Source of the DNA: an uncultured Pelagimonas sp.
GTDB taxonomy: Bacteria > Pseudomonadota > Alphaproteobacteria > Rhodobacterales > Rhodobacteraceae
Length of the DNA stretch: 64,000 nucleotides
NCBI GenBank assembly: GCA_947497905.1
Contig: CANMIH010000013.1
Coordinates: 89,129-153,128 of the forward strand
Direction of reading: 5' to 3'
Below the pieces are notes generated by a model. It was not told the origin of the DNA. It searched no databases and was given only the letters and a program-made list of their open reading frames with translations. This document shows, piece after piece, positions 34,952 through 43,206 of the stretch; positions within the stretch are counted from its first letter, which is position 1; the number at the start of each line of letters is the position of its first letter. Both the position numbers and the translations under genes were made by a program.

Positions 34952-35272
34952 CTATTTAGGGGCGCAGAACATATCGTACAGAAGGCCAATCACCCGGCTC
35001 GTGTCTTCATTTGCAAGACTGTAGTAGATCGTTTTGCCGTCGCGCCGGGTAGAAACCAAACCTTCTTCGCGCAGGCGGGCCAGCATCTGGCTGACAGCCG
35101 CCTGTCGAATTTCCAGCAGGCCTTCCAACTCACCGACAGACTTTTCGCCTGATCCGAGATGACAGAGGATCATGAGTCGGCCCTCATGGGCCAGCGTTTT
35201 GAGAAACGCTGCGGCATTGCGGGCGCTGCCTGCCATTTCCGAAGGGGGCGCGGTTGGTGCGTCGATGGTCAT
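34952..35272 (-). CDS. ArsR-family regulator, BigR/SqrR-like
   Basis: A 106-residue winged-helix repressor: FLKTLAHEGRLMILCHLGSGEKSVGELEGLLEIRQAAVSQMLARLREEGLV. It lacks the ArsR/SmtB metal motif ELCVCDL. Cys37 (ILCHL) and Cys103 (DMFCAPK) are 66 residues apart, exactly the spacing of the redox pair in SqrR (Cys41/Cys107). The wording closely matches BigR/SqrR. A persulfide-responsive dithiol switch is therefore plausible. No sulfide-oxidation gene is adjacent. Confidence 0.85.
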   Translation of the reverse strand: MTIDAPTAPPSEMAGSARNAAAFLKTLAHEGRLMILCHLGSGEKSVGELEGLLEIRQAAVSQMLARLREEGLVSTRRDGKTIYYSLANEDTSRVIGLLYDMFCAPK

Positions 35273-35336
35273 GTCGTCTCGTCGTCTTGTTCGCGATTTC
35301 GAAGGACCATATCAGCGCCAACACAAAAATGCGAGG

Positions 35337-36569
35337 TCAGCTTTCAGGTGCCGGTGCGCCACCCTGAAATGCATTGCCATTTGCATAATCACAGGGCGCA
35401 TCCTGCATCTCAAGATGCAATCCAGTGCCAGTGTAGGGGTGCGCCCGTGCCAGATCTTCGTCCACCTCGATACCTAGCCCCGGCGCGGTCGGTGCGGTGA
35501 CAAAGCCGTTGTCCACCCGGATCGTCCCTTTGATCAGCTGATCATGGAAGGGTGTTTCGATGGTTTCGGCAATCAGTAGGTTGGGAATGGATACCCCAAG
35601 ATGGATATTGGCGGCCCATTCAATGGGGCCTGCATAAAGATGCGGAGCCATCTCGGCATTGTAGACTTCGGCCAAAGCCGCCAGTTTGCGCATTTCCCAG
35701 ATCCCGCCTGCGCGCCCCAGTGCCGGTTGCAGAATTTTGGCCCCGCCGTTTTTGAGGACTGCAGCAAATTCGGCCCGTGTGGTCATACGCTCGCCCGTTG
35801 CGATGGGGATGCGGACGGCGCGGGCGACCTCGGTGAACTGGTCCAGATTGTCTGGCGGAATTGGTTCTTCGTACCAGAGCGGCGAATAGGGTTCGAGCGC
35901 CTGACCCAGCCGGATGGCGCCGGCAGTGTTGAACTGGCCATGGGTGCCAAACAGAAGATCGGCTCGGTCGCCGACCGCCTCGCGGATGGCTTTGCAGAAG
36001 GCAACTGAGCGGGTGATGTCGGACATGGCGGGCATGTGGCCGCCGCGCATAGTATAGGGACCGGCGGGGTCAAATTTGATGGCGGTGAACCCACGGGCGA
36101 CATAATCCTGCGCCGCCTCGGCTGCCATCTCAGGGGACACCCAGAACTCGGAGATGTTATGATGGGGCAGGGGGTAGAGATAGGAGTAGGTGCGGATGCG
36201 CTCATTCATCATCCCGCCCAACAGCGCCCAGACCGGACGACCGCGCGCCTTGCCCAGGATATCCCAACAGGCGATCTCAAGCCCGGAAAAGGCCCCCATG
36301 ACGGTGAGATCGGGGCGCTGGGTAAAGCCCGAGCTGTAGGTGCGGCGGAACATGCGTTCGATGTTTTCGGGGTTTTCACCTTCGAAATAGCGCTGGAACA
36401 CATCGGCGATCACCGCCTTCATGGCCTCGGGGCCGATGGAAGAGGCGTAACATTCGCCCCAACCGGTGATGCCATCAGAGGTGGTGAGTTTCACCAAAAT
36501 CCAATAGCGCCCCCCCCAACCGGGGGCGGGAGGTGCGGTAACAATGACATCGAGATCTTGCAGTTTCAC
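35337..36569 (-). CDS. Mandelate racemase/muconate lactonizing (enolase superfamily) enzyme
   Basis: A 410-residue enolase-superfamily member. The capping domain is followed by a barrel with Lys165 (TAIKFDPAG), Glu234-Glu235 (LWYEEPIPPDN), Glu260 (IATGERMTTR) and His310 (MAPHLYAGP). The usual first metal ligand Asp (VDANG-type) is replaced by GTHGQ at 208-212. Sugar-acid dehydratases are the nearest guess. It starts with GTG at 36569. It is in the same direction as the alcohol dehydrogenase upstream, with 77 bases between, including a GC-rich hairpin. Confidence 0.8.
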   Translation of the reverse strand: MKLQDLDVIVTAPPAPGWGGRYWILVKLTTSDGITGWGECYASSIGPEAMKAVIADVFQRYFEGENPENIERMFRRTYSSGFTQRPDLTVMGAFSGLEIACWDILGKARGRPVWALLGGMMNERIRTYSYLYPLPHHNISEFWVSPEMAAEAAQDYVARGFTAIKFDPAGPYTMRGGHMPAMSDITRSVAFCKAIREAVGDRADLLFGTHGQFNTAGAIRLGQALEPYSPLWYEEPIPPDNLDQFTEVARAVRIPIATGERMTTRAEFAAVLKNGGAKILQPALGRAGGIWEMRKLAALAEVYNAEMAPHLYAGPIEWAANIHLGVSIPNLLIAETIETPFHDQLIKGTIRVDNGFVTAPTAPGLGIEVDEDLARAHPYTGTGLHLEMQDAPCDYANGNAFQGGAPAPES

Positions 36570-36593
36570 GTTTTCAGGTCCTGTGACTGGAAA

Positions 36594-36641
36594 GAGGCGG
36601 GGGCCAGCCCCCGTACCCCCGGAGTATTTGTGAAAAGAAGA
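36594..36641 (-). repeat. GC-rich intergenic hairpin element
   Basis: CGGGGGC-CA-GCCCCCG is followed by TACCCCCGGAGTATTTGTGAAA. I recall very similar units (GGGGGC..GCCCCC then CGGAGTATTT..GAAAAG) in many Rhodobacteraceae intergenic regions, where they behave like terminators or repeated elements. It lies between the enolase-superfamily and alcohol dehydrogenase genes. Confidence 0.5.
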
Positions 36642-36646
36642 AGGGC

Positions 36647-37732
36647 TTAGCGGTCGAAGAGGATGACATTTCGGCGGGCATTGCCGGATTTTGTGTCGGT
36701 GATGGCCTCGTTGATCTGATCCAGAGACCAGCGGCCCGAGATCAGTTCGTCCAGTTTCAGACGGCCCTGTTGATAGAGATCCGCCATCCAGGGGATATCG
36801 CGTGAGATGACCACATCACCCATTTTGGAGCCGATCATGCTTTGGCCGGTGAAGGCGGGCACCACGGGTTCATATTCGGCTTTGTCCCCTGAAGCGGGCA
36901 TGCCCACCATAACCATCCGACCGCCCCAGCCCAGATAGCGCGGCGCGCTGTTATAGGCTGGGATCGCCCCTACGGTGACGGCCACGAGATCAGCCCCTTT
37001 GCCCATGGCTTTGAAGGCCGATTTCCAGGGCGATTTCTCGGAGGCCAGAACACCATCTGTGGCGCCGAACTCGCGGGCAATTTCAAGTTTCTCTTCGCTC
37101 ATATCCACCGCGACGATGCGGCGGGCCCCGGCGATGCGCGCGCCCTGGATGGCGTTGAGACCGACACCGCCAGCGCCAATAACAACGACATCTTCGCCTG
37201 CGCGCAGCTTGCCAGCGTGGACCACGGCCCCAATGCCGGTGATCACCCCACAGGCCAAAAGCGCGACTGCCTCAGATGGCAGTGAGGCCGGCAGGGCAAC
37301 AACCTGACTCTGATCCACAACCACCTTTTCCGCAAAGGCACCGCAGTTCATGGATTGGTCAACCTTGGTGCCATCTGGACGGGAGAGGATCGGCGGGGCC
37401 TGAGTGGGGGTGGCACAGATGGTGGGCTTGCCTGAGGCGCAATTCCCGCAGTGTCCACAGGCGCGGATCAGGGTCACGGCCACTGTGTCGCCAACTTGAA
37501 GCGTGGTGACCCCTGCGCCGACCGAGGTGACACGGCCTGCGGCCTCGTGACCATAGACCGCTGGCAGGTCACCGCCCCACAGGCCTTCGGCATAGGAGAT
37601 GTCAGAGTGGCAGATTGCAACGGCGTCAAGCGTGACCTCCACCTCTCCGGACAAAGGCGCACGTAGCTCCAGCTCTTCGATCTGAAGGGGGGTGTTGAAC
37701 GCAGTGCAGACGGCGGCACGAATTCGGGTCAT
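36647..37732 (-). CDS. Zinc-dependent alcohol dehydrogenase
   Basis: About 361 residues of the MDR/zinc alcohol dehydrogenase family. Catalytic zinc ligands are visible in ICHSDISYAEG and YGHEAAGRV. The structural zinc Cys cluster is CGHCGNCASGKPTIC. The NAD-binding motif is VIGAGGVGLNAIQGARIAG. The sequence resembles the class III/formaldehyde-dehydrogenase-like branch, but the substrate is not set. A strong AGGAGGAT precedes the ATG at 37732; the frame continues upstream to 38299 without coding support. Confidence 0.87.
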   Translation of the reverse strand: MTRIRAAVCTAFNTPLQIEELELRAPLSGEVEVTLDAVAICHSDISYAEGLWGGDLPAVYGHEAAGRVTSVGAGVTTLQVGDTVAVTLIRACGHCGNCASGKPTICATPTQAPPILSRPDGTKVDQSMNCGAFAEKVVVDQSQVVALPASLPSEAVALLACGVITGIGAVVHAGKLRAGEDVVVIGAGGVGLNAIQGARIAGARRIVAVDMSEEKLEIAREFGATDGVLASEKSPWKSAFKAMGKGADLVAVTVGAIPAYNSAPRYLGWGGRMVMVGMPASGDKAEYEPVVPAFTGQSMIGSKMGDVVISRDIPWMADLYQQGRLKLDELISGRWSLDQINEAITDTKSGNARRNVILFDR

Positions 37733-37806
37733 AGGTATCCTCCTGCGCCCAGCCTGCGGTGTGAGAGGAGAAGCCGCAAGCCGGAAAACGACGATGTTTC
37801 GTCGCG

Positions 37807-38997
37807 TTACTGCTTTCTGCCCGGCATCACGACATAGGCCAGAGTGACCAACACAAGCGACAGAAGGAAAGGGGCACCGGGAAAGTAGATCGCCGCGTCT
37901 GGGGCGGTGAAGCCCGCGAAGACCTGTGTCATCAGCAGCGGGGAAATGATTGTCGCCATGGCCGCGGCCGAGCTGAGGACGCCTTGAATTTCGCCTTGCC
38001 GGGCGGGGCCGATCTGGCGTGACAGCATACCTTGTAGCGCCGGGGCAAAAGCGGCCCCAAGGGCGGCGACCGGGGTCAGGATCAAAGCCAACGTTCCATT
38101 GGTGACGATGGCAATCAATCCATAGGCAATGGCGGAAAATCCAAGCCCAAATAGTGCTGTGCCCTGTTCCCCCAATCGTGAGATCAACACTCGGATCAGC
38201 CCGGCTTGCACCACGGCCATTGAGACGCCAAACAGCCCCAGCGAGATGCCGATTGTGCCCACATCCCAGTTGAAACGCGCATGACCAAAATAGGCCCAAA
38301 CGGCGGGATAGACGGCATAGCTCACCTGATAGAGGAAATAGGCCGAAAGCCCTCTGGCGATGCCCGGAAGTTCCGATACAGCGGCAAAGGCGCCAAAGGG
38401 GTTCATGCGGCGCCAGTCCAGGGGACGGCGGATCTCATCCGTAACTGTTTCTTTTAAAACCACATATCCGAGCCCGGCATTGGCGGCGGCCAGCACCGCC
38501 GCAGCCCAGAACGGTGCGCGCGTGCCCCATTCGCCAAGAACACCGCCAAGAAGAGGGCCAAGCACAAAGCCTATGCCAAAGGCCGCGCTGATCAGGCCAA
38601 AGCCCTGTGCCTTTTTGTCGTCCTCAGACAGATCGGCCATGGCGGCCGAGGCGGCGGCATGGGTTGCGGCAGTGACCCCGCCCACGAGACGCCCGGCCAG
38701 CAAAAGCCAGATCGAGCCTGCAACCGCCATCACGGCGTAATCGGCTGCCATGATTGCGAGTGAGACCAACAGGACGGGCCTGCGGCCAAAGCGATCGGAC
38801 AGGCCGCCCAGCATGGGCGAGAACAGAAACTGCATCACCGCAAAGCCCGCGCTGAGGATGCCTCCCCAGATCGCTGCCTGAGCCAAGCTGCCGCCCATGA
38901 CCTCTTGGATCAGATCCGGCATGACAGGCATAATCAGCCCAATGCCCATGGCGTCGATCACGATGGTCAACAGGATAAAAACGATGGGAAGACGCAT
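37807..38997 (-). CDS. TetA-like MFS transporter
   Basis: About 396 residues, twelve hydrophobic segments. The motif GGLSDRFGRRPVLL after the second helix and GLISAAFGIGFVLGPLLGG in the middle are typical of the DHA1 Tet(A)/TCR branch of drug-proton antiporters. It starts one base past the pcaB stop, so it is the last gene of the pcaD-esterase-pcaB operon. It may move an aromatic compound or intermediate rather than a drug. The ATG at 38997 is preferred to the frame start at 39075. Confidence 0.85.
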   Translation of the reverse strand: MRLPIVFILLTIVIDAMGIGLIMPVMPDLIQEVMGGSLAQAAIWGGILSAGFAVMQFLFSPMLGGLSDRFGRRPVLLVSLAIMAADYAVMAVAGSIWLLLAGRLVGGVTAATHAAASAAMADLSEDDKKAQGFGLISAAFGIGFVLGPLLGGVLGEWGTRAPFWAAAVLAAANAGLGYVVLKETVTDEIRRPLDWRRMNPFGAFAAVSELPGIARGLSAYFLYQVSYAVYPAVWAYFGHARFNWDVGTIGISLGLFGVSMAVVQAGLIRVLISRLGEQGTALFGLGFSAIAYGLIAIVTNGTLALILTPVAALGAAFAPALQGMLSRQIGPARQGEIQGVLSSAAAMATIISPLLMTQVFAGFTAPDAAIYFPGAPFLLSLVLVTLAYVVMPGRKQ

Positions 38998-38998
38998 A

Positions 38999-40327
38999 TT
39001 ACCGGAAAGCCTGTGACGCCTTTGCGAAATTGCGGGCCTCGTCCGGAGCGGTGCCGAGCGCCGCCGAGACATCAAACACCTCTTGTGGAAGGTCCGGGTG
39101 CGCCTCTTGGGTCACGTCTGTCAGAGAACGTCCCGTGTCGCGCGCCAAAGTTGCCAGGCGCTTCACCTCGGCCTGTGCTTCGGGACGGCGCAGGGTTTGG
39201 GTGAGCGCAAAGCTGATCCGCTCGGCCAGAATGAAGCCGCCGGATGCGTTCAGGGTTTGGGCCATGGCCTCTGGCTCCGGGGCCAGATCGTCAACAAGCA
39301 TGCGGGCCTGACCCAGACAGGCGGCTGTTGAGACCACCAGCTGTGGAAGGGTGAGCCATTCAGTAAACCAAGCCGCGCCATCGCGCTGCTGGCGGTGAAT
39401 AAGGGCCCCTTGAAGTGTGCTGTGCAACCCCCGAACGTGATGGGCCAGAGCAACCATAGTGCTTGGACCAACGGGGTTTTGTTTTTGTGGCATAGTAGAC
39501 GACGACCCAGTTGCCCCCAGTGTCATCTCACCAATACCGGATTGCGCGGCGGTGATACTGTCTTCGCCCATTTTGCCAAGGGCCATGGTGACACGGGACA
39601 TCCATCCGGCGATGGACAGAATGGGGCTTCGGTCGCTGTGCCAGCTGCGTTCCGGATCCTGCAGCGCCAGTCGCTTGGCCAGATCCGCGCGCAGGGCGGC
39701 GGGATCGGGGCCGAGTTCGGACGCGGTTCCGGCCGCACCGGAGAGCGACACCCAAAGGCAATCGCGGCGCAGGGCAGGCAGGGCTTTTAGCGCGTCCAGC
39801 AAAGGCCAGCCCCAGGCGGCCAACTGGGCGCCAAAGCTGGTTGGGGTTGCGTGCTGTCCCCAAGTGCGGGCGGCCATTGGGGTTTGGGCGTGCGTGTCGG
39901 CCAGTGCGGCCAGCACCCCCACGATATGATCGAGATCTTCGGCCATCAGACGCAGGGTGCGGCCCAGACGCATCATCAGAGCGGTGTCCTGAATATCCTG
40001 CGAGGTGGCCCCCCAGTGCAGATACTGCGCATGTTCCGGCGCCTGCATTTCTTTGCGGAATTCCGCCACCAAAGCAGGAACCGTCACGCCGTTCTGGCCG
40101 GTGGCCTGCGCCAGAGATCCGGGGTCAATCTGAATCTCCAGACCGGCGCGGTGAATGGCCTTGGCGCTCTCTTCGGGGATAAGGCCCGCGGCGGCCTGTG
40201 CCTGTGCCAAGGTGCCTTCGACCAGCATCAGGGCGCGGATTTCGGCGCTGTCACTGAACAGGCGACCGATCTCACCGGCGGGGAAGAGATGATGCAGATG
40301 CAGGCTGTCAAACGGCGTGGCAGGCAT
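38999..40327 (-). CDS. pcaB: 3-carboxy-cis,cis-muconate cycloisomerase
   Basis: A 442-residue fumarase/aspartase-superfamily protein. It converts 3-carboxy-cis,cis-muconate to 4-carboxymuconolactone in the protocatechuate branch of the beta-ketoadipate pathway. The superfamily signature GSSSTMPQKQNPVGPS is present, as are HWGATSQDIQDTA and the MAARTWGQHATPTSFG region. The length fits PcaB. It is co-directional with pcaD. No pcaHG, pcaC or pcaIJ is in the window. Confidence 0.92.
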   Translation of the reverse strand: MPATPFDSLHLHHLFPAGEIGRLFSDSAEIRALMLVEGTLAQAQAAAGLIPEESAKAIHRAGLEIQIDPGSLAQATGQNGVTVPALVAEFRKEMQAPEHAQYLHWGATSQDIQDTALMMRLGRTLRLMAEDLDHIVGVLAALADTHAQTPMAARTWGQHATPTSFGAQLAAWGWPLLDALKALPALRRDCLWVSLSGAAGTASELGPDPAALRADLAKRLALQDPERSWHSDRSPILSIAGWMSRVTMALGKMGEDSITAAQSGIGEMTLGATGSSSTMPQKQNPVGPSTMVALAHHVRGLHSTLQGALIHRQQRDGAAWFTEWLTLPQLVVSTAACLGQARMLVDDLAPEPEAMAQTLNASGGFILAERISFALTQTLRRPEAQAEVKRLATLARDTGRSLTDVTQEAHPDLPQEVFDVSAALGTAPDEARNFAKASQAFR

Positions 40328-40329
40328 GG

Positions 40330-41040
40330 TTATCCCCGTGCAATCGTATCAAATAAATCGGACAAATCTTGTGGCCTAGAAAAGAACGGCGAATGCGATG
40401 TGTCCAGTTCAAAGACGGACCTAGCGTCAAAATCTGCCGCCATGCGTCTTTGAAGCTCTGGTGGAATGGTCCTGTCCTGATTGCAGATGATATAGCTGCG
40501 CGGCACCGAGTGATAGGCGTCTGTCAGGGGAACCTGTTGATCTGAGGGCTGTGTCGCCTGCAGGCACAGTTGTGATTTGGCAAACGCCAACTGATCGTCG
40601 GTGCAGTCGTGATACATCACATCACCAACCATATCGGGATTGATGGCAAAGCTTTTGCGGTCCTCACTCATGATCAGAGCGGGCAGAAGGGGCTGGGTTT
40701 TGCCCTCTTTGCGCATCTGCGCCAATGTTCGACCCGGCCAGGGAAGATAGGCACAGAGATAGATCAGCCGGTCGACCAGCTCGGGGGCCTGTTCGGCGGC
40801 GTGTGAGATGACATAGCCGCCCATGCTGTGGCCGACCACAATAGTGGGTTCTGTCAGGTGGTCGATCACCCGTTGGGCATAGAGATCCAGCGTAGCCGAA
40901 TTGGTGGGCAGTGGGTCATCACCATGTGACGGCAGATCAATGGCGATGGCCTCATGCCCCAGAGCGGTGAGCCGTGGCACTACCTCGCGCCAGCACCATG
41001 CGCCATGGGCCGAGCCGTGGACCAGAAGAAAGCGCGCCAT
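40330..41040 (-). CDS. Alpha/beta hydrolase of the methylesterase/hydroxynitrile-lyase-like type
   Basis: A 236-residue hydrolase: FLLVHGSAHGAWCWREVVPRLTALGHEAIAIDLPSHG, then nucleophile GHSMGGYV, Asp in ICNQDRTIP and His in LDTSHSPFFSRP. This pattern is that of plant-type methyl esterases such as salicylate methyl esterase. It lies between pcaD and pcaB with a one-base overlap (TAATG) and a two-base gap. It may supply an aromatic acid by ester hydrolysis; that is inference from context. Confidence 0.82.
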   Translation of the reverse strand: MARFLLVHGSAHGAWCWREVVPRLTALGHEAIAIDLPSHGDDPLPTNSATLDLYAQRVIDHLTEPTIVVGHSMGGYVISHAAEQAPELVDRLIYLCAYLPWPGRTLAQMRKEGKTQPLLPALIMSEDRKSFAINPDMVGDVMYHDCTDDQLAFAKSQLCLQATQPSDQQVPLTDAYHSVPRSYIICNQDRTIPPELQRRMAADFDARSVFELDTSHSPFFSRPQDLSDLFDTIARG

Positions 41041-41828
41041 TACAGCAAGCCCTGTGAGGTGATGAACTCGGTTAGGATTTCGGCATAGCGTTCGGGATGA
41101 TCAACACAGGGCAGATGGCCTGCGCCGCGGATCAGCTCAAACTTGGACCCAGGGATCAGCCCGCCGGTTTCGCGCACCAGATCGGGCGGGGTTGAGCCAT
41201 CTTCGCTGCCGGCGATGGCAAGGGCAGGCAGGCGCAGCGCGGCGGTGGTCGAGAAGAAATCGGTGCCCGAGATGGCGCTGGCACAGCCTGTCCAGCCAGC
41301 AACAGGGGTGCGCAGGAACAGGTCACGCCAGGGGGGGAAGGCATCGCTGTCGCGGAACTTGCGCGAGAACCAGCGCTGCATATTGGCGTCGACCACGGCC
41401 TCAAGCCCGCCTTCCTGCGCGGCTTTGATCCGGTCGTCCCAGATGGCGCGGGTGCCGATTTTGGCGCCGGTGTTCGACAGCACTACGGCGCGGATCAGAT
41501 CAAACCGTTTGGCCGCCAGCCCCTGCGCAATCATGCCGCCAATGGACAGGCCGACAAAGATCGCCTCTTTGAAGCCGGTTTGATCCATCAGCTGTTCGGC
41601 GTCACGCACCAGAGCACCCATGGACCAGGGGCCGGGGGGGCAATCAGAGTTGCCATGCCCACGTTTGTCAAAGCGCAGAATGCGCAGCGATTTGGGTAGA
41701 TGGGGGAGAATGGGGTCCCACAGGGTCAGATCGGTGCCAAGAGAATTGGCAAAAACCACCGGTACGCCGTCGTCAGGTCCGTCGATACGGTAGTGGAGGC
41801 GGTGCCCGCCAAGATCAGCCATGTGCAT
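41040..41828 (-). CDS. pcaD: 3-oxoadipate enol-lactonase
   Basis: A 262-residue alpha/beta hydrolase closely matching PcaD: VVFANSLGTDLTLWDPILPHL, FDKRGHGNSDCPPGPWSMGALVRDAEQLMD, nucleophile FVGLSIGGMIAQGLA, and the C-terminal His in GAGHLPCVDHPERYAEIL. It hydrolyses 3-oxoadipate enol-lactone to 3-oxoadipate. It is the first gene of a four-gene operon, pcaD-esterase-pcaB-MFS. GGGGGA precedes the ATG at 41828. Confidence 0.9.
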   Translation of the reverse strand: MHMADLGGHRLHYRIDGPDDGVPVVFANSLGTDLTLWDPILPHLPKSLRILRFDKRGHGNSDCPPGPWSMGALVRDAEQLMDQTGFKEAIFVGLSIGGMIAQGLAAKRFDLIRAVVLSNTGAKIGTRAIWDDRIKAAQEGGLEAVVDANMQRWFSRKFRDSDAFPPWRDLFLRTPVAGWTGCASAISGTDFFSTTAALRLPALAIAGSEDGSTPPDLVRETGGLIPGSKFELIRGAGHLPCVDHPERYAEILTEFITSQGLL

Positions 41829-41891
41829 GATTTTCCCCCGGTTTTGCAGATGAACTTAGGTCATGCGGCCCAAGCTGGCAAGCGGAGGAGA

Positions 41892-41912
41892 GGGTGGGGA
41901 AAATCCCCACCC
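41892..41912 (-). terminator. Hairpin after the FKBP gene
   Basis: GGGTGGGG and CCCCACCC form a perfect eight-base-pair stem with a five-base loop, between the FKBP stop and the pcaD start. On the minus strand it is followed by TCTCCTC, so the U-tract is poor. Confidence 0.5.
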
Positions 41913-41920
41913 CAATTGGT

Positions 41921-42349
41921 TCAGGCGATTTCCACCAGCTCCAGTTCAAAGGTCAGGTCTTTGCCAGCCAGCGGGTGGTTGGCATCCAGCATCACTTCGG
42001 TCTCGCTGACCTCAACAACGGCGACCTGAACAATCTGGCCTGTTGGCGCCTGCATCTGCAGCATGGTGCCGATTTCAAGCGGAATGTCGGCTGGGATCTG
42101 GTCACGCGGTACGGCCTGACGGGCGTCGGGATCAACCTGGCCATAGGCGTCGTCGGCGGGGATGTTGATGGTCTTTTTCTCACCAACACTCATGCCGGTC
42201 ACGCCGCTGTCAAAGCCGGGGATGACCTGACCCGAGCCAAGGGTGAACTCAAGCGGGTCGCGCCCGGCCGAGCTGTCAAAGGTCGAACCGTCATTGAGGG
42301 TGCCGGTGTAGTGAATGCGAACGGTATCGCCGGATTTCGCCTGCGTCAT
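41921..42349 (-). CDS. FKBP-type peptidyl-prolyl cis-trans isomerase, SlyD-like
   Basis: About 142 residues: VRIHYTGTLNDGSTFDSSAGRDPLEFTLGSGQVIPGFDSGVTGMSVGEKKT is the FKBP half, interrupted by an IF (insert-in-flap) chaperone domain (PADDAYGQVDPDARQAVPRDQIP) as in SlyD. The His-rich SlyD tail is missing. It is a cytoplasmic folding helper. The ATG at 42349 is preferred, as GAGG lies before it; an ATG at 42361 is also in frame. Confidence 0.9.
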   Translation of the reverse strand: MTQAKSGDTVRIHYTGTLNDGSTFDSSAGRDPLEFTLGSGQVIPGFDSGVTGMSVGEKKTINIPADDAYGQVDPDARQAVPRDQIPADIPLEIGTMLQMQAPTGQIVQVAVVEVSETEVMLDANHPLAGKDLTFELELVEIA

Positions 42350-42528
42350 GGTGGGCCTCATAGATTAGGGTGAATGATCGAGGCCGGGGCGCACCCGGGT
42401 GCTCGTTTCGAGAAGTTGCGGGACCCTAGCGAGAGTGTGATCAAAAGGCAAACAGATGCGACGGTTTGAACCTTTTCGTTTGCAGGTCTGCGTGCCAGTC
42501 TCGGGCTGATTTTGAGGGAGAGAGCGAC

Positions 42529-43206
42529 ATGGCCATTACCACCTGTGTGTTTGACGCCTATGGCACCTTGTTTGATGTGGCCTCTGCGGCGCGGCGGGCC
42601 GCCGAAGAACCCGGTCGCGCGGCTTTGGCCGAGGTCTGGCCACAGCTGGCCGAGGACTGGCGACGCAAGCAGTTGGAATATAGCTGGCTGCGCGCGGTGG
42701 CGGGCACCTATGTGTCGTTCTGGCAGGTGACAAAAGACGGGCTGGACTGGGCGATGGAGGCGGCGGGGCTGGATGATCCTGAGCTGCGCGAACGTCTGCT
42801 TGCGCTGTATTGGGAGCTGCAGGCTTATCGTGAGGTGCCCAAGATGTTGGCCCAATTGAAAGCCAAAGGCCTGTCGACGGCGATTTTGTCGAATGGCAAT
42901 CCCGATATGCTGGACGGCGCGGTGGACAGCGCGGTGATCGGCGATTGGCTGGATGCGGTTCTGTCGGTTGAAAGCGTCGGCATCTTCAAGCCCGCCCAAT
43001 CGGTGTATGATCTGGTGGGTGCGCGGTTTGGCTGTGCCCCGGATGAGGTGTTGTTTGTCTCCTCCAATGGGTGGGATGCGGCGCATGCGGCGGCCTATGG
43101 GTTTCAGACGGCCTGGGTGAACCGCGCCGGGGCGCCGATGGACCGCCTGCCGGGCAAACCCCATCATGTTCTGTCTGATCTCACCACCTTGCCGGAGCTT
43201 GTCTGA
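42529..43206 (+). CDS. HAD-superfamily type II (haloacid dehalogenase) hydrolase
   Basis: About 225 residues. The nucleophile Asp is in VFDAYGTLFDV. SNGNPDML, SVESVGIFKPAQSVYDL and FVSSNGWDAAHAAAYGF match the L-2-haloacid dehalogenase layout, including the Lys and the Asn/Asp of the last motifs. Halide release activity cannot be proven by sequence. AGGGAGAG precedes the ATG at 42529. It overlaps the next hydrolase as TGATG. Confidence 0.85.
   Translation: MAITTCVFDAYGTLFDVASAARRAAEEPGRAALAEVWPQLAEDWRRKQLEYSWLRAVAGTYVSFWQVTKDGLDWAMEAAGLDDPELRERLLALYWELQAYREVPKMLAQLKAKGLSTAILSNGNPDMLDGAVDSAVIGDWLDAVLSVESVGIFKPAQSVYDLVGARFGCAPDEVLFVSSNGWDAAHAAAYGFQTAWVNRAGAPMDRLPGKPHHVLSDLTTLPELV

Noticed and set aside
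37733..38299. N-terminal extension of the alcohol dehydrogenase frame (189 extra codons)
   Set aside because: It lies over the MFS gene and the gap before it, has Arg/Cys/Trp-rich non-protein-like sequence, and the ATG at 37732 has a strong AGGAGGAT site.
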